Origin: Cyanobacteria bacterium OH_CBrB_359 | GTDB lineage: Bacteria; Cyanobacteriota; Vampirovibrionia; Gastranaerophilales; Gastranaerophilaceae | Length of the DNA: 64,000 nucleotides | Direction of reading: 5' to 3' | Assembly (NCBI GenBank): GCA_023433065.1 | Contig: JAEZET010000005.1 | Span: forward strand, 52,759-116,758 | Shown: piece by piece, positions 62,052-64,000 of the stretch | Layout: the number at the start of each line of letters is the position of its first letter | How positions within the stretch are numbered: position 1 is the first letter of the stretch | Translations under genes and position numbers: made by a program | The notes under the pieces: model-generated | What the model was told of the DNA's origin: nothing | What the model saw: only the letters and a program-made list of their open reading frames with translations | The model's database searches: none

Positions 62052-63074
62052 TTATTTTTTTCTAAAGCCATAATCATCAGAGATATTTCTGCCGATAGCT
62101 TTAATTTTGCTGCTTATACAGTTAATACATTTTGCAGGAGTGTCATTTACGCAAATTTTGCCGGGATAAAGTTCATAATATTTTCTGTACTCCCCTTCTG
62201 TTACATTAGGCATAACAACATTAGCTCCTCCTTGAAGTGCAAGGATTCTGCCATTAGGTTCTAAGGTTTCCATTGCTGTTGTCGCCGGAATGTTAGAATC
62301 AGGCAGCAATAGCCTTGTTATTGCCATAACTTTTTTTGCCATGATAAAGCTGCCGCCTTCAGAGTGTTTTAAAGGGGTGTTTTCATTAGGGATAAATGGT
62401 CCTATTCCTATCATATCAGCATCTATTTCTTTAAAGAATAAAATGTCATTTGCAATAGATTCTATAGATTGTTCAGGTAAGCCCACAAGACAACCTGTCC
62501 CGACTTCATACCCGAGATGCTTTAAATCTTTTAAGCATTTTATTCTGTTTTCAAAATCCATTTTCGGGTGAAGTTTTTTATAAAGATTTTTATCGGTGGT
62601 TTCGATTCTGATTAAAAATCTATCCGCACCCGCTTCTTTAAATGCTTTATATTCCTCGAAACTTCTCTCTCCTATGCTTAAAGTTATTGCAACATCAAAG
62701 TCTTTAATCGTTTTAATTATTTTGCATAATTTATCTTTTGTATAAAAAGCATCTTCTCCTGATTGCAGGACAAGGGTTTTATAACCATAAGAAACGGCTT
62801 TTTGTGCAAAGTCAATTATTTCTTCAGGAGTTAAGCGGTATCTTTTAACTTTTTTATTATCTATTCGAAGCCCGCAATAAAAGCAATTTTGCTTACAAAT
62901 ATTTGAAAATTCGATTAAGCCTCTTAAGTGAATTGAATCTCCGACATATTTTCTTCGTATTTCATCCGCTGCTTTGAAAAGAGCTTCATCATAAAGATTA
63001 CTCTTAAGTAAAGCAGATATCTCTTCTTGGTTTAAAGAATGTTCTTTAACAGCTTTAGTAATTATATTTTCCAT
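62052..63074 (-). CDS. hydE: [FeFe] hydrogenase maturase HydE
   Basis: This 340-residue radical SAM enzyme has FSNICKQNCFYCGLR (C-x3-C-x2-C), LVLQSGEDAFYTKDKL, GTGCLVGLPEQS, DADMIGIGPFIPNENTPL, and a later Cys group ending CINCISSK. HydE helps build the dithiolate-bridged diiron part of the H-cluster together with HydG and HydF, which are not in the window. It serves the hydrogenases at 52701-57309. Confidence 0.93.
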   Translation of the reverse strand: MENIITKAVKEHSLNQEEISALLKSNLYDEALFKAADEIRRKYVGDSIHLRGLIEFSNICKQNCFYCGLRIDNKKVKRYRLTPEEIIDFAQKAVSYGYKTLVLQSGEDAFYTKDKLCKIIKTIKDFDVAITLSIGERSFEEYKAFKEAGADRFLIRIETTDKNLYKKLHPKMDFENRIKCLKDLKHLGYEVGTGCLVGLPEQSIESIANDILFFKEIDADMIGIGPFIPNENTPLKHSEGGSFIMAKKVMAITRLLLPDSNIPATTAMETLEPNGRILALQGGANVVMPNVTEGEYRKYYELYPGKICVNDTPAKCINCISSKIKAIGRNISDDYGFRKK

Positions 63075-63216
63075 AAGATAATTGTATAAGAAAATAATTT
63101 TCTTTTCTATCTTTCGATTTTTAATAAATGGTTATTACAAAAACTATCTAAACTTGCGATTGCGTAAGTATTATTATAAAATGTTGTTATTAAAAGAAAT
63201 TGGAATGTTAGTAAAA

Positions 63217-63885
63217 ATGAATTTGGAAAATACAGATATATCGGAAAATATCAATAATCTATGTAATGAAATATTTAAAATCGAGAAAAATAATGTTTCT
63301 AATCCTGCTAAAACAGAAATTGACATATTAAAACAAAAAGAGTTTCTTGAAAAATTAATAGTGTCATATTCCAATAATTTAAGAAAATTTTATGAAAATT
63401 TAATGACTGCGCAATTGGAGATTTTGGAAGACAATTATCATAATTTAATTGCTCAGCAAAGAAATATTTATGAATCCTCTCTGACTGAAAAATTAACTCA
63501 GGAAGTAATTTCTTTTAACAATAAAATTGAAGAACAAAAAGACTGGTATGAAAATCAACTTTTTAGCCAAAAAATCTGGTATGACAACGAAATGCAATCT
63601 CAAATCAATAATTTAACAAGCTGGCATCTGTCAAATCTGAATAAAAAACTCGATAGACAAAGAGATTATTATGAAAAACTCATAGAAAAAAGGCTTGAAG
63701 ATATGAAAGCCTGGCATGAAAAAGAATTGATTATTCAGGCAGAAAATACTGCAAAATTTCATAAAGTGGAATTAGAAGCAGAATTAGAAAAACAAAGAGA
63801 TTATTATGAAAAACTTATGGCCAGTAAAAAAAATATATTTACAAGAATAAAGAATCGGCTAAATAAAATCAAAAACAAATCATGA
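63217..63885 (+). CDS. Coiled-coil protein with repeated aromatic-Glu-Leu units
   Basis: The protein is about 222 residues from ATG 63217; earlier in-frame starts at 63082, 63181 and 63205 are possible. Its second half repeats a short pattern: QKDWYENQL, QKIWYDNEM, LTSWHLSNL, QRDYYEKLI, MKAWHEKEL, QRDYYEKLM. It ends in a basic tail (RIKNRLNKIKN). It should form a long helix. Its stop overlaps the start of a glycosyltransferase gene (ATGA), so it probably works with that enzyme, perhaps as a scaffold. No family is recognised. Confidence 0.65.
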   Translation: MNLENTDISENINNLCNEIFKIEKNNVSNPAKTEIDILKQKEFLEKLIVSYSNNLRKFYENLMTAQLEILEDNYHNLIAQQRNIYESSLTEKLTQEVISFNNKIEEQKDWYENQLFSQKIWYDNEMQSQINNLTSWHLSNLNKKLDRQRDYYEKLIEKRLEDMKAWHEKELIIQAENTAKFHKVELEAELEKQRDYYEKLMASKKNIFTRIKNRLNKIKNKS

Positions 63886-64000
63886 ACGAAATCAAGATAT
63901 CAGTAATAATCCCGGTATATAACGTGGAGAAATATATAAGGAAGTCTCTGGAGAGTGTGATAAATCAAACACTAAAAGAGATAGAAATAATCTGCGTAAA
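63882..64000 (+). CDS. Family 2 glycosyltransferase, truncated by the window end
   Basis: The visible 39 codons start MNEIKISVIIPVYNVEKYIR and continue SLESVINQTLKEIEIICV, the nucleotide-sugar-binding start of a GT2 enzyme. They match the gene at 42475 closely. The rest lies beyond the window. Confidence 0.85.
   Translation, partial: MNEIKISVIIPVYNVEKYIRKSLESVINQTLKEIEIICV

Overview
The window is AT-rich bacterial chromosome, most probably from a gut-type, non-photosynthetic relative of cyanobacteria (Vampirovibrionia/'Melainabacteria', order Gastranaerophilales). The evidence is indirect. truA lies between rplQ and rplM-rpsI. atpD-atpC stand apart from the other ATP synthase genes, as in cyanobacteria. 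A possible replication origin lies beside dnaN. There are oxygen-sensitive [FeFe] hydrogenases with the maturase HydE and no sign of photosynthesis genes. Small proteins carry N-terminal 'SFKG'/'SFTA' motifs. No rRNA is present to settle the assignment.

Bases 1 to about 10110 are the right part of an integrated mobile element. Its right end is the 3' half of a tRNA-Gly(GCC) gene (10066-10110), and its left end lies before the window. It carries a cassette of overlapping small genes (475-1589), a short HTH protein, a tyrosine integrase (2002-3108), and an antiphage island on the minus strand: a CBASS operon of CD-NTase, stand-alone E2-like protein and HNH-SAVED nuclease, followed by a zinc-hook AAA ATPase resembling RloC/PrrC. 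A BRO-domain protein lies next to the attachment site.

From 10299 to 20981 is a chromosomal island of glycan and radical-SAM genes: two paralogous B12-binding-type radical SAM proteins, three glycosyltransferase or sugar genes including UDP-galactopyranose mutase, a polytopic membrane protein, an SDR and a TPR protein. In its centre an 84-residue peptide with four RYAGPQ(K/R)P repeats is divergent from a SPASM radical SAM enzyme. This pair is the best candidate in the window for an undescribed system, a multi-core RiPP.

From 21337 to 41736 is housekeeping: infA-rpmJ-rpsM-rpsK-rpsD-rpoA-rplQ-truA-rplM-rpsI, atpD-atpC, nanE with a ROK kinase, dnaK, a GAF-GGDEF protein, a MalK-type ATPase overlapping a histidine-kinase-like protein that lacks its phospho-acceptor histidine, a parvulin, typA, and pgk, thrB and dnaN. 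The gap after dnaN (41752-42100) has two TTATCTACA boxes, an 18-bp direct repeat and very AT-rich DNA, so it is a candidate oriC.

From 42129 to 52106 are mixed genes: a glycosyltransferase, comF, rseP, lineage-specific proteins, a HIT protein, mnmE, a DciA-like protein and rqcP. A possible structured RNA follows at 52109-52215. From 52316 to 57547 one minus-strand operon holds a group B-like [FeFe] hydrogenase, a group C-like sensory hydrogenase with PAS domain, two thioredoxin-like [2Fe-2S] proteins, a SpoIIE-type phosphatase and a small regulator. hydE (62052-63074) is 4.5 kb away, beyond a radical SAM gene, an iron alcohol dehydrogenase and kup. The window ends in a coiled-coil protein and a truncated glycosyltransferase gene.
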